NCBI GenBank assembly: GCA_964551735.1
Contig: CAZKEF010000003.1
Location: 1-64,000 of the forward strand
Reading direction: 5' to 3'
Origin: DAOUAT01 sp964551735
Lineage (GTDB): Bacteria > Chloroflexota > Anaerolineae > CG2-30-64-16
DNA: 64,000 bases
Positions 43,449-53,400 of this stretch are shown here, piece after piece. The translations under genes were made by a program, and so were the position numbers. Each line of letters begins with the position of its first letter. The stretch's first letter is position 1. Under the pieces are notes generated by a model, which saw nothing but the letters and a program-made list of their open reading frames with translations, did not search any database and was not told the origin of the DNA.

Positions 43449-45896
43449 TCAATTGCTGCCGGGCGCAAGCGCAAAGGTGAATTTACCGACCCGGTTGGAG
43501 TTGGCGCTGGCCGCTGCAGGCGGCGCGCTGACAGCCTTAACCACGTAAAAGTAAGCGTTCACCTGAGCCAGCACACCCGGATCGGGATAGGCGCCGGCGG
43601 TCGGTTCGTCTAGCGGCGCAGCGCTGCTCCAATCGCCGGGGACAAAGTAGGGGAAGCTGCTGCGAAAAACCTGGTATTTGCTGGCTGCAGCGACTGCGCC
43701 CCAGGAGAGGCCGACGTTATCGCCGTTTACCCCAATGGTAACCACCGGCGCGGCGGGCGGGCTGCTAACTTTGAGCTTCGCCATGAATGCATCGTAATCA
43801 CCGCCGCGTGCCGGGCCGCCCGTGGTCGGGAAGTTGGGCGAGGTTGTTGCGCCGCTGATAAAGGCGTGCCCGCCCGTATCCGTTGCGGCACTGTAGGCGC
43901 CATCTTCGCGCGTGCCGCCAAGATAGGTCGCATAGGTGACGGGGTTGGGCGCGCCGACCAACTGCAAGCGCGCGACGAACGCGTCCATGTCCCCGTTCTG
44001 GCTGGTGTCATAGACGCCAGACGTCACGGGGAAGTCGTTGGATGCAGTGGCGCCCGCTACGTAGAGACCGCGGACAGTGTCCACCGCGATCGCATACGCG
44101 GCATCGTCGCTGCTGCCCCCAAGATAGGTGGCGAAATCGGGCTGAAAGTTGAGCAGCGCGACGCGCACGATCGCCGCGTCACTTTCGTCGGCCGCCGGGC
44201 CTGGGCCTGTGGCGAGCGGGAAGTCCGCCGAGTAGGTCCCGCCGGCGAGATAAAGGTCGCCGTTGCCGTCGTCGTCTACGCTGGCGGCCAAGCCGCTGGC
44301 CCAATCGCCCAGGGTTCCACCGACCAGCGTGATGTCGCTCAGCGTGCCATCGCCCAGGAGCGCGGCGACGAGCATGTCGTTGTCGCCCGCCAGCGGCACC
44401 CCCGGGAAGATATCGTTGGACCAACTTTCGCCCGCGACATAGGCGACCTCATTGCGCACGGCAATGGCATAGCCCGCATCGAGATCGCTGCCGCCGACGC
44501 AAGAGGCGTACACCCGGCTGCCGGCCGCATCGAACCTGGCAACGACCATGTCCGACGCGCCGTTGGCCGCGCAGCCCGTAGCACCCGGCAGGTCGGCCGA
44601 GGTAGTGCTGCCCACCACATAAGCGTCCGTCCTATCCACCGCGATGCCCGCGGAGCGATCGAACCCCGTCCCACCCAACCGCGCGGCGTAGCGGAGCGCG
44701 CTACCGGCAGCATTGAGGGACGCGACGAAGATGTCATTCTGACCCGCAGCCCCCGGCGCGCCGGGGAAATCGGTTGACCAGGTCTCACCGGTCACGAAGG
44801 CCAGGCCACCGTTGACCGCGATGCCTCCACCCAGGTCGAGTCCCGAGCCGCCCAGGTAAGTCGCATAGATCAGGGCCGTGCCCGCAGCGTTGAACTTGGC
44901 CACAAACGCGTCGGTGGCGTTGTTGTAGGTCAGGTCGTAGCTGCCGACGACGAGCGGGAAGTTCGTGGAAGCGGTCTCGCCAGTGACATACACGTTGCCC
45001 AGGTAGTCGGTCGCGCTACCATAGCCGCCATCCAGCCCTCCGCCGCCCAGGAAACTGCTGTAAATGAGGTCCCCGGCAGCCGCGATCTCGGCGCTGTCAG
45101 CCGAAGTCGCGTGCGCTGGCTGCTGGCGGAGGTCGGGCGTGATGACGAAGGCCCCCGCATCGGCCTGCGGCGCGACAGCACTGGCGGCCGGGCCGGCACG
45201 TTCGGGCAGGGACCAGACGGGCAGCCCGATGTCAACGGTGTGGCGCGGCAACGCCAGACGGAGCTGGCCCGCCCCAGCCGTGACCGCGGCCGCACCCTCG
45301 ACCTTCAGCGAGACCTGAGGCAGAGCGACTGCGGACCGGGCCTCAAAGCGCCATGGCACGCCCCCGACCGCATCACCGCCGATCACCAAGTCAACACCCG
45401 GATACAGGTCGCGGTAGCGCACGCCCGACCAGGCCGGGACCGCGGCCTGCCATCGGGCGGGGTCATCGCCGATGAGATACGACACCCGGCTGGCCACGCG
45501 GCCGAACGGTTCCAGGGCCGCGGGTGCAGCGGCGCCGGGGAACGTGAACCGCAGGGCGGCGCCCGTCCGGGGCACAGGCTGCTGCAGATTGCCCTGCCAT
45601 CGGCGCGGGGAACGCGCATCAGCGGCGGCCGGGTCGGGCACGGTGAGCCAGATCGCGTCAGTGGTCAGCCAGATGCGGCGAGCGCCGTTGGTGAGCACGA
45701 AGCGCACCTCGGGGGCGAACTGTCCCACGTTCTCCACCACCAGGTAACGGGCCGCGACATGCTCGGCGGCCGCGACCGATGGCGTTTGCGCCTGCGCGCC
45801 TACGGCTGAGCCAAGCAACAAGCACAGCAGAAGCAAAAGTTGGCCTGCTGTGAAAAACGCGGGGTATGGTTTGGTCCGTAAATGAGCGTTATGCAT
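43449..45896 (-). CDS. Exported SBBP-type beta-propeller protein
   Basis: 815 residues from ATG 45896 (GAGGAG upstream) rather than the in-frame start six codons earlier. Signal peptide about residues 1-37. Residues ~40-230 form an N-terminal beta domain (YLVVENVGQFAPEVRFVLTN); then repeated SBBP blades such as YATYLGGSGLDLGGGIAVNG with TGETxSTDFP, about eight to nine in number; then a fibronectin-III-like end (VGLSWGAVAAASKYQVFRSS). This N-terminal domain plus SBBP arrangement is common in large secreted proteins of Chloroflexota and related groups. No membrane anchor or sorting motif at the C-terminus. It is the last gene of a long minus-strand series. Confidence 0.88.
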   Translation of the reverse strand: MHNAHLRTKPYPAFFTAGQLLLLLCLLLGSAVGAQAQTPSVAAAEHVAARYLVVENVGQFAPEVRFVLTNGARRIWLTTDAIWLTVPDPAAADARSPRRWQGNLQQPVPRTGAALRFTFPGAAAPAALEPFGRVASRVSYLIGDDPARWQAAVPAWSGVRYRDLYPGVDLVIGGDAVGGVPWRFEARSAVALPQVSLKVEGAAAVTAGAGQLRLALPRHTVDIGLPVWSLPERAGPAASAVAPQADAGAFVITPDLRQQPAHATSADSAEIAAAGDLIYSSFLGGGGLDGGYGSATDYLGNVYVTGETASTNFPLVVGSYDLTYNNATDAFVAKFNAAGTALIYATYLGGSGLDLGGGIAVNGGLAFVTGETWSTDFPGAPGAAGQNDIFVASLNAAGSALRYAARLGGTGFDRSAGIAVDRTDAYVVGSTTSADLPGATGCAANGASDMVVARFDAAGSRVYASCVGGSDLDAGYAIAVRNEVAYVAGESWSNDIFPGVPLAGDNDMLVAALLGDGTLSDITLVGGTLGDWASGLAASVDDDGNGDLYLAGGTYSADFPLATGPGPAADESDAAIVRVALLNFQPDFATYLGGSSDDAAYAIAVDTVRGLYVAGATASNDFPVTSGVYDTSQNGDMDAFVARLQLVGAPNPVTYATYLGGTREDGAYSAATDTGGHAFISGATTSPNFPTTGGPARGGDYDAFMAKLKVSSPPAAPVVTIGVNGDNVGLSWGAVAAASKYQVFRSSFPYFVPGDWSSAAPLDEPTAGAYPDPGVLAQVNAYFYVVKAVSAPPAAASANSNRVGKFTFALAPGSN

Positions 45897-46017
45897 GATT
45901 AATTCACTCCTCAAAACCCCTGTGGCTCTCCCAGGGAATCAGGTGCGGCTGAGGGCCTGCGCGCCTGAACCGCCGCGTCCGGCCAGGTTGCGCTGCGGCG
46001 ACCAAGCTCTCTCTTCG

Positions 46018-46818
46018 CTACCGCAGCATCAGCGGTAGGAACACGGCATGCGGCGATGCAGTCCGAGTCGGCGTGGTGGTGGCAGTGGCCGTTGCGGTCT
46101 GCGTTGCCGTGGCCGTTGCGGTCTGCGTTGCTGTGGCGGTGGCGGTGAGCGGTCCCACCAGCGCAAACGCAGCATCGCCGGCCAGCAGTTGATAGGCTGG
46201 GCCGACGATCCGGCGGAAGTACAGCCCATCTCCGTACTGTGCTTTGGCGAGCCCCCAGTCCGGCGGCCCACTCTGAAACGCTTCGATTTGGAGCCAGTAC
46301 TTCGTTCCGGCGGCAGCCTGAAAAGGGGCCGGCAGCACATAGGAATAGTCATAGGTCTGCACCCCGCCCAACACTTCAGCCGGTGTTTCATGTGCGTTGC
46401 CGCCCACTTCATACTGAACCAACGGAGGCTGCGACAGATCCGGTTGGCTGCCGGAAGGAATCGAGGCGTAGATGGCAACTGTGAAGTCGAACACCGGCCC
46501 CCCTGAGCCCAGCCAGGCGGGATCGTAGCCGCCGCGCCACTGCACTTCGGTAAGGGCCTGGGTCCAGCCGAACATAAAACCGTCCCAGACCCACTCGTCG
46601 GTGGCGCTGCCATCCGGGTCGCGTTTTGAAGACTTGAGCAGCCCGCCATCAAGGTTGGGCGGCTGGCTGAAGACGACCGCGGCCGGGGCCTGGGACCCCA
46701 CATCGCCAAAGGCCGGTGCGCGGACGTGCGGCGCCTGAGCAGTGATCGCCAGCTCGCTGCCCAGCGCGCCGACAGCCAGCGCCAGGATCACGAAAGTTCG
46801 GAGTGTTCTGCTGGACAT
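46018..46818 (-). CDS. Exported protein, paralogue of the cupredoxin lipoprotein's N-domain
   Basis: 266 residues from ATG 46818 with GGAGG close upstream. Signal peptide (about 1-27), then a ~170-residue domain of unknown family (VQWRGGYDPAWLGSGGPVFD, IYASIPSGSQPDLSQP, YWLQIEAFQSGPPDWGLA) that is clearly paralogous to the N-terminal domain encoded at 49265-50404. A Thr/Ala tail with 8-residue repeats (TATATATQ, ~24-bp DNA repeats) leads to AVFLPLMLR at the exact C-terminus. Probably surface-associated; function unknown. It follows the ABC ATPase gene in the same direction. Confidence 0.8.
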   Translation of the reverse strand: MSSRTLRTFVILALAVGALGSELAITAQAPHVRAPAFGDVGSQAPAAVVFSQPPNLDGGLLKSSKRDPDGSATDEWVWDGFMFGWTQALTEVQWRGGYDPAWLGSGGPVFDFTVAIYASIPSGSQPDLSQPPLVQYEVGGNAHETPAEVLGGVQTYDYSYVLPAPFQAAAGTKYWLQIEAFQSGPPDWGLAKAQYGDGLYFRRIVGPAYQLLAGDAAFALVGPLTATATATQTATATATQTATATATTTPTRTASPHAVFLPLMLR

Positions 46819-46913
46819 GGAACCTCCAGGACAGGCCTGAGAAGCGTGGGCGGGACCCGGCAATGCGCGTTGGCGCCCAGGCCCCGGCCAGATCGCCCAC
46901 AGGCGATCGCCTT

Positions 46914-47591
46914 TCAGGGTGCGGCGACGATCTGACCGTTGGCCATTTCGATGGAACGCATCCCCGATGAAACGAGTTGGCGCGTGTGGGTGACGAGCAC
47001 GATCGTCAACCCCAGGCTGGTATGGAGATCACGAAACAGGCTGACCATCTCCAGCTCCGTCTTTTCATCCAGGTTGCTGGTGGGCTCATCGGCGAACAAC
47101 ACCTGGGGCTGGTTGATGAGCGAGCGCGCGATCACGACCCGCTGCTGTTGGCCGGCGGAAAGCTGGCGCGGGTAGGCTGCGAGCTTGTCGGCGAGGCCCA
47201 CCCGGGTCAGGAGATCGCGCGCGCGGGCGTAGGCATGTTCGGCGCGGCCGTTCGCGCCGAACATGGTGGGCAAGACCACGTTTTCGAGCACCGTCAACGT
47301 GGGCAGCAAGCTGGGGAACTGAAAGATGAAACCCATCTTCCGGTTCCGCGTCAGGGACTGCTGTTGATCGTTGAGGCGCCACAGATTCACCCCGTCGAGG
47401 GCCACCAGGCCGGTAGTGGGCCGGGTCAGGCCAGCGGCCAGGTTGAGCAGCGTGGTTTTGCCGGATCCCGAACGGCCGACGATGACAACGAACTCGCCCG
47501 CGGCGATCTGGAGGTCAACGGCACGCACGGCCGTGACGGAGCTGCCCCTGCCCAGATCGTAAACCTTGGTGACGTTTTGCAGCGTGATCAT
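46914..47591 (-). CDS. ABC transporter ATP-binding protein (LolD/MacB type)
   Basis: 225 residues from ATG 47591; the open frame extends further upstream but is only the shadow of the permease gene. Walker A is GRSGSGKTTLLNLAAGL, the Q-loop is in GFIFQFPSLLPTLTVLENVV, the signature is LSAGQQQR instead of LSGGQ, and Walker B is VLFADEPTSNLDE, followed by the switch His in LVTHTRQL. These are features of the LolD/MacB/FtsE group that pair with FtsX-like permeases. It starts 5 bases after the permease stop, so both make one complex. Confidence 0.95.
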   Translation of the reverse strand: MITLQNVTKVYDLGRGSSVTAVRAVDLQIAAGEFVVIVGRSGSGKTTLLNLAAGLTRPTTGLVALDGVNLWRLNDQQQSLTRNRKMGFIFQFPSLLPTLTVLENVVLPTMFGANGRAEHAYARARDLLTRVGLADKLAAYPRQLSAGQQQRVVIARSLINQPQVLFADEPTSNLDEKTELEMVSLFRDLHTSLGLTIVLVTHTRQLVSSGMRSIEMANGQIVAAP

Positions 47592-47596
47592 GGCGG

Positions 47597-48790
47597 CTAC
47601 TCTCGCATCGCGATGGCCGGGTCTTGCCGGCTGATCTTGATGGCCGGCAGCAGGGCGGCCATCAAGACGCTGAACAGGGCCAGCAGCAGCCCCAACCCGA
47701 TCTGCAGCGCCAAGGAGCCGGGGGAAGGCAACAGGAAGGGCACACCTAATGAGGTCATAATCAGCCGGCGGAAGAGATAGATGGCCAGGATCGCCAGGAA
47801 CGCGCCGACCGATGCACCACAGAACGCCAGCAGGCTGGCCTCGGCCAGCAGTGACTTGGCCACAAAGCTGCGCGTGGCGCCCAGTGCCCGGAGCACACCG
47901 AGTTCGCGGCGGCGTTCGTTGGCAGCCATGAGGTAGACCATGCCGATGAGCACGATAGCTAACGGCCAGATCAGCGCCATCATGATCACGACCGTGCGGA
48001 GCAGGGTGTTCAACTGCGTGCGAGAAGACTGAAAGAGGTGGGCGCTGGCGATAGGAAAAACGCCGGGCACACGCCGGTAGATATCCACGGCGATCTGCTC
48101 GATGTTGGCGCCGGGTTTGGTTTTCAGCAGGACGGCCGAGACCTGGTCGGGCGGGATGATTAGCGGCGCTTCGGCCTGGGTGACGGAGACGCGGGCCATA
48201 TCGTAGGCGGTGTCCAGGGTGAAGAAGAGGCTTTGGTCCAGCCCGGTGCCGGTCGGCGCCAGGTTGCCCTTGAGTCTGACCAGGTCGCCGTAGACCAGGA
48301 TGCCATCCTCGCCTTCGGTGGCTGAGATGTAGTCGCCGCCGATCACTTCGCCCAGGCCCAACCCGGCCGGCAGTTCGTTCTCCAGCCATGGGCGCACTGT
48401 GAAATCGCTTTCGGGATCGTAAGCGATCATAAACATTTCCGGTACGGAACAGCAGTCGGCGCCCACCAGTGTCGCCAGGTAGATCTGGGGGGAGACAGCC
48501 TCAACCCCTTGGATGGTCGCAAGTTCCGGCACGTTGCTGCTGGGCATCCAGAACTGTGCAGGAACACCCATCAGCAGTGCGCCTTCCATCTGGGTTTGAG
48601 CACCTTCCGGCACAACGACGATGTCTGCACCGAGCCGGTCGGCGGCCAGCGCCAGGCTGGTGGCTGCGCCGCGCAAGAGCAACGTGGCAAACAGCGCGAA
48701 AGCAGCCACCACCAGGGCGCAGAGCGCTACGACCCAGCTCCGCAAACTGTGGCCGGAGATGTTCCGCCAGGCAAGTCGCAACAGATTCAT
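47597..48790 (-). CDS. FtsX/MacB-type ABC permease
   Basis: 397 residues. One N-terminal membrane span (about 20-42, VVALCALVVAAFALFATLLL), a large extracytoplasmic domain (about 45-265, GADIVVVPEGAQTQMEGALL), then three C-terminal spans with the FtsX-family cytosolic segment ANERRRELGVLRALGATRSF. Such transporters act mechanically on extracytoplasmic substrates (lipoproteins, peptides, metal-protein maturation). Overlaps the DUF4418 gene by 4 bases (ATGA) at its start, so translation is coupled. Confidence 0.92.
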   Translation of the reverse strand: MNLLRLAWRNISGHSLRSWVVALCALVVAAFALFATLLLRGAATSLALAADRLGADIVVVPEGAQTQMEGALLMGVPAQFWMPSSNVPELATIQGVEAVSPQIYLATLVGADCCSVPEMFMIAYDPESDFTVRPWLENELPAGLGLGEVIGGDYISATEGEDGILVYGDLVRLKGNLAPTGTGLDQSLFFTLDTAYDMARVSVTQAEAPLIIPPDQVSAVLLKTKPGANIEQIAVDIYRRVPGVFPIASAHLFQSSRTQLNTLLRTVVIMMALIWPLAIVLIGMVYLMAANERRRELGVLRALGATRSFVAKSLLAEASLLAFCGASVGAFLAILAIYLFRRLIMTSLGVPFLLPSPGSLALQIGLGLLLALFSVLMAALLPAIKISRQDPAIAMRE

Positions 48791-49224
48791 GCAGCAACCA
48801 CCGGGATCACGGCTGCTTCAGGCTCGCGCGCCGTGAAGAACAGGGCGCTGCCGGACACGATGGCCAGGATGCTGGCGCTGAGCAGGATGGGCTTCATCAG
48901 CAGGTTGCAGATCATCATGGCGTTGGCGCATGTGCCGATGAGCGCGGTGGGCAGCAAGAGGGCCGCCACCCCAGCACCCACGCCGACGATGGCCGCCAGT
49001 TGGATAGTCTCCTTGCGCCGGCCCCGCAACGCAGCGATGCCGCCGATACCCAGGGGGATGGCTGCCGCGACCTCGGCGATGCCAGTCCAGTGGCATTTCA
49101 TGGACACCAGCCGCCCGTCGGCGGTGGTCAACATCTTGCCGTGCGATTCGCAGTCGGTGAACGCGGGCGCAATCGCCAGCACCAGCGCCATAAGGATCAT
49201 TGCGACACCCAGAACGGTTTTCAT
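48787..49224 (-). CDS. DUF4418-family membrane protein
   Basis: 145 residues with four membrane spans. Conserved Cys occur in the extracytoplasmic loops: FTDCES, SMKCHWTGIAE and the pair TCANAMMICN, the usual pattern of DUF4418 proteins. These are regularly found beside FtsX-type ABC transporters; the Cys and Met residues suggest a role in metal or thiol handling (inference). Start ATG has GGGAGG upstream. It lies between the cupredoxin lipoprotein and the permease. Confidence 0.88.
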   Translation of the reverse strand: MKTVLGVAMILMALVLAIAPAFTDCESHGKMLTTADGRLVSMKCHWTGIAEVAAAIPLGIGGIAALRGRRKETIQLAAIVGVGAGVAALLLPTALIGTCANAMMICNLLMKPILLSASILAIVSGSALFFTAREPEAAVIPVVAA

Positions 49225-49264
49225 GTGTTCCTCCCAGGAGTTTTTTGGACTGAACCGGCATACA

Positions 49265-50404
49265 TTACTGCACGGTCATGACACCCCAATACCAATCATG
49301 CGGGCAACTGTATTTGAATTCACCCGATTCTTGCGGCGTGAACTCGATCACCTTTTTGTCGGTGGGGGACGCGAGGAGCACATAGGTTGACTCACGCTCT
49401 CCCCAGCGGACGTTCAGCTCGTTGCCACCGGGCACGTAGCCCAGTTGGCGGAAGACCAGGCGCACAGGGACGCCGGCCTGGACGGCGAAGTGCACGGGCG
49501 TATAGCCGCTGCGCGACACCACCAGCATGACCTCCTGGACGCCTTCCGCGTTGACGGGCACGACTTCGGGCGGCGGCAGATTCGCCATCATGGCGGCGAT
49601 ATCCTCCAGCGAGGTAACAACCTCGGCCACGGGCGCGGCGCCATCCAGGACCGGCGCAAGGAATTCCAACGCAACATCGCCGGCGATCAGTTGGTTATAG
49701 TAGCCTTCCATCTGATTGCCGCTGGCACGAAAATGCCGGCCATCGCCCAGCGTGCCCGTGCCGACGGCGAGACCCCAATCGGGAGCGCCGGCCTGAAAGG
49801 CTTCGATCTGGATCCAATAGGTGGTGGCTGGCGTCACCTCGAAGGGGACGGGCAGCACAAAGCGATACTCATATGTTTGCACGTCACCCGCCACGTCGGC
49901 CGGCGTCTCACCTGCGTTGCCGCCCACTTTGTAGTGCACCAGGGGCGCGATAGCAAGGTTCGGTTCGGTGCCCGACGGGATAGACGCGTAGATGTCGAGG
50001 GTGAAGTCATGCACTGGGCCGCCGGAGCCGTTTTTGGCGGGGTCATAGCCACCGCGCCAGCGCACTTCAGTTAGCGTTTGCGCATTTTCAAAGCCGAAAT
50101 TTTCCCAGATCCACCGATCCGTGTCACTGCCATCCGGGGCGCGCCAGGAGGCCATGATGAGCCCGCCGCCGGACTTGGGCGGCTGGCTATAAACGACAAT
50201 ATGCGCCGGCTGCGGCGTACTGTCGGGGGCAGGGGTCTCGACCGAGGCCTCGGAGGCAGCAACAGCAACGCTCGACGCTGGAGCGTCAGTGGCGACGGGA
50301 CGCGCTGTCTGCTGCGGTGGCGGCGTTGGCGTGGCGCGGCTACAGGCGATGATGGTGCAGGCCACCAGCACGCTTGCTACGCTGCGAACGATTTTCGAGA
50401 ACAT
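49265..50404 (-). CDS. Cupredoxin-domain lipoprotein with duplicated N-domain
   Basis: 379 residues from ATG 50404 (AGGAG upstream); the longer in-frame form has no signal peptide. Lipobox IIAC gives a lipidated Cys21. After a Pro/Ala linker, residues ~75-240 form the same unknown domain as the product of 46018-46818 (VRWRGGYDPAKNGSGGPVHD, YWIQIEAFQAGAPDWGLA). The C-terminal ~95 residues are a cupredoxin-like beta-sandwich: PVHFAVQAGVPVRLVFRQ, then EFKYSCPHDWYWGVMTVQ with the Cys, His and Met typical of a type-1 copper loop. Probably a membrane-tethered copper/electron carrier partnering the adjacent multicopper oxidase. Confidence 0.87.
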   Translation of the reverse strand: MFSKIVRSVASVLVACTIIACSRATPTPPPQQTARPVATDAPASSVAVAASEASVETPAPDSTPQPAHIVVYSQPPKSGGGLIMASWRAPDGSDTDRWIWENFGFENAQTLTEVRWRGGYDPAKNGSGGPVHDFTLDIYASIPSGTEPNLAIAPLVHYKVGGNAGETPADVAGDVQTYEYRFVLPVPFEVTPATTYWIQIEAFQAGAPDWGLAVGTGTLGDGRHFRASGNQMEGYYNQLIAGDVALEFLAPVLDGAAPVAEVVTSLEDIAAMMANLPPPEVVPVNAEGVQEVMLVVSRSGYTPVHFAVQAGVPVRLVFRQLGYVPGGNELNVRWGERESTYVLLASPTDKKVIEFTPQESGEFKYSCPHDWYWGVMTVQ

Positions 50405-50417
50405 GCGAGCTCCTGAG

Positions 50418-50452
50418 GCTCTCAGGGGAGGGGCTTCTCCTCCCCTGAGAGC
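50418..50452 (-). other. Intercistronic 14-bp hairpin after the multicopper oxidase gene
   Basis: Perfect stem 50418-50431/50439-50452 with a 7-nt loop, between the oxidase stop and the lipoprotein ribosome site. There is no T-run, so it is more likely a stability or processing element than a terminator. Confidence 0.65.
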
Positions 50453-50463
50453 ACCGATAGAAC

Positions 50464-53400
50464 TTACGGCGTGAGAATGGGGAATGGCTGGGCATTCACC
50501 CACACGGAAGTGCCGTCGGCGTTGAACGCACGAACCCGGAAGTAATGGTTCGTGTTACGCGGCAGGTTGGTGGCCGGCGCCCAGAAGATAGCATTAGGGC
50601 CGAGCGTAGCAGTCGTCAGACCGCCACCGACAAAGCCGGCCTCGCGAGACCGTTGCACGGTGAAGCCGGTCTCGTTGTTGGCGTTATCGGTCCAGGTCAT
50701 GGCGCACCGGGCGGCCGTGGCGCTGACGCGCCGGCAAGTGACAACCACATTGGAGGGTGCAGCAGGGATGTTCGGGATGTAGACGCTGGCGACGTTGGAC
50801 CAGTCGGACTGGCCGCCCGCATTGACAGCAGCAACACGATACCTATAGGTGTTGCCCACCGCTACGCCCGTATCCGCATAGTTGACACTCCCGACGCCGG
50901 CCAGCGGGCCAGGGGTCGCGATCTGTGCGAAGTTCGTGCAGTCGGCGCCGGTGCAGCGCTGGACCACGAAGCCGGTCTCCGTGGTGGCGTTATCGGTCCA
51001 GGCCAGCAAGACCTGGGGCCCGAGCTGCGCCGTGGCGGTGAGCGCCGTGGGCGCGGCGGGTGGCGGCGGCACCACCAGGATATCGGCGACGTTGGAGGCG
51101 CTGGACACCTGGAGGGTAGAATAGGCGCCGGGCTGAGCAGCCGGGCCCGAATAGCCGACCTTGTTGACGGCGATGACCTGGTAATAGTTGGTCTGTCCCA
51201 GGATAGCAGCGGCGTCGGTGTAAGTCGTCACATCGGCAGCCAGCGAGGCCAGGTCGGTCCAGGGGCCGGCGGCCGCGAGAGACCTGCGCACCACGAAGCC
51301 GGTTTCGTTCTTCGAGTTGTCGGCCCAAGACAGAACCACGCTGTTGGCATCCACCACCCCCCCAAGGGCTGTCGGCGCAATGGGCGGCACAGCGGCGGAT
51401 TGCGGCCGCATCATGTCCATTTCCTCATGGCTCAGGATGTGGCAATGCCAGACGTACTCCCAGCCGAAGTTCGTCATTTCGTTGGTGATGGGTGAGGTTG
51501 GATTGCCCCAGGCATCCTGGTTGTTGAAAACCAGGGTCGAGCCGAGCGGCGCCATGGGGTTAAGCGGCCGGATGCTGTTGGGCAGATCCCACGGCGCGAC
51601 GGGCAGAACCGGCCGCAGCGCGACGATGGTATCTTCCAGCGGGCTGATGCGGACGGTGTCTTTCCAACCCAGCTCGTTGGGATCGGGCTTACGGATGATG
51701 CCATCCCAGCCGACCCGGTTGATCACCTGGACATCGTACAGGTGGAAGTGGATCGGATGAGTGTCCACGCCGTTGTGCGTGATCTTCCAGATCTGCGTGC
51801 CGTCGGTGGCGACGGTGATGGGCGTCACCTCGACATTGCCCTTGGGCAGATTGGTCATGTCAATCAGCTCGCTGGCGGGGTTGACGTAGGGATACAGGAC
51901 CATGTTCTGGACGCCGGCCTGGGGGTTAGGCGACTCCACACCGAGGAACCCACTCATGCGACCGTACTCGTGATCGAAGGCCTCGCCCATCTCGTCCTGG
52001 ATTTGTTTGGGCATGAGCGGGAAGGTGAGTGACGGCCCCGCGGCGCCCCCGGACAGAGTCTTGAAGCTGAAGAGGGTGTCGTAGATCTGCACCAGACCGG
52101 CGCTCGGGCCGCTGTTCTGGAACGAGGTCCCGTAAGCTGAGTTGTAGGCGCCCTGCCCGACGATGATAGGATGCTGGCCGTTCTCGAAGACGCCCAAGCC
52201 GCCCAGGCTCTCAGCCTGGAATGCAGTTTCCAGCGCGGCCAGATCAAACGCCGGGGCCGGGGTCGCGGCCTCGACCTTGATCTGCATCACGGTGCGGGTG
52301 TTGGGCCCGTAGCCGGGAAGCGTAGAAGATGCACCGCCGGTGTCGCGGTAATCGCCGTTGCCGGTGTAGTAGTCATAGCGCGGGTCGCGCGCGGGGAATG
52401 CCGCGGGCGCATCGTTGTAGAGGATCAGGGTCTGACCGGCGAACTGCGAGAAATCCACGACCACATCTGCGCGCTCGGCCGGGCCCAGCAGCAGCGAGTG
52501 CAGGTCTACGTTGCCGGCGTTGAAGACGGTGGGGTCGTTGACCCAGGTGGTGGGCTGGGCCGGGATGACCACTGGCGCGGGTAGGAAGCCACCCTCGGTG
52601 CCAAACTGGATCCACTCCGGGCCTTCGGTGCCGGCGAGCGGGGTGGGGAAGATGGTCGGGTCGGCCAAGGCCGCGGCCACCTCGGCCGGGTTGAGCGCGA
52701 CTTCGGTGCAGGCGACGCCGGTGCTCTCGGCGGCCGGGGTTGGGTTATCAGCATCGCACAGAACGCCGTCGGCATCCACGGCCTGGTAGAGCGACAGGTT
52801 GAAGAAGCGGTCGCTGGCTGCGTTGAGCACGCGCAAGCGGTAGGCCTTAGGTTCGACCGTGAGCGTGGGATAGACGGCGCCGTTGACAACAGGCGTATCA
52901 TGGAACGCTTCCATACCCATGGAGTTGAACGGCGTGCCCGGCATGAGCGGCGGCTCGCACCACTGGACATCAGGATCACAGTTCGGATCGTAGTAGGGAT
53001 TAGCGACCGGTGGATAGGTGATATTGTTGGTAGGCGGCCAGAACCACGGGCCGTAGGCCCAGCGACCATACTGGTTGACGCCGGTGCTGTCACCCGGGTT
53101 CTGCGCCGGGGAGTAGACGTGCGGCAGCCATAGGTTGCCTTCACCGCCCCATTTGGCAGTATCCCAGGTCTCATCACTGGCCGCGAGTTGATCCGCGCCG
53201 GGCACGAAAGTCTTGTCCTGGACGACCAGCGGGATGGTGTCGGCGGCCGAGGGGATGAGCCCCTGGTCGACCAGCAGTTGTTCGATGTCGTCCTGGATGA
53301 CATAGGCCGCGGCTTCGCCCCCGTAGACGTTCAGGCGGGTGATGCCCCAGGCATGATCGTGGTAGAACATGAGCCGAGCGGACTGCTGGTTGGTGTAGTA

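Noticed and set aside
46914..48389. A 491-codon open frame covering the ABC ATPase and part of the permease gene
   Set aside because: Only the part from 47591 downward codes for the ATPase; the upstream part is Arg/Gly-rich nonsense in the antisense-like phase of the permease, and the ATG at 47591 follows the permease stop in a normal operon spacing.
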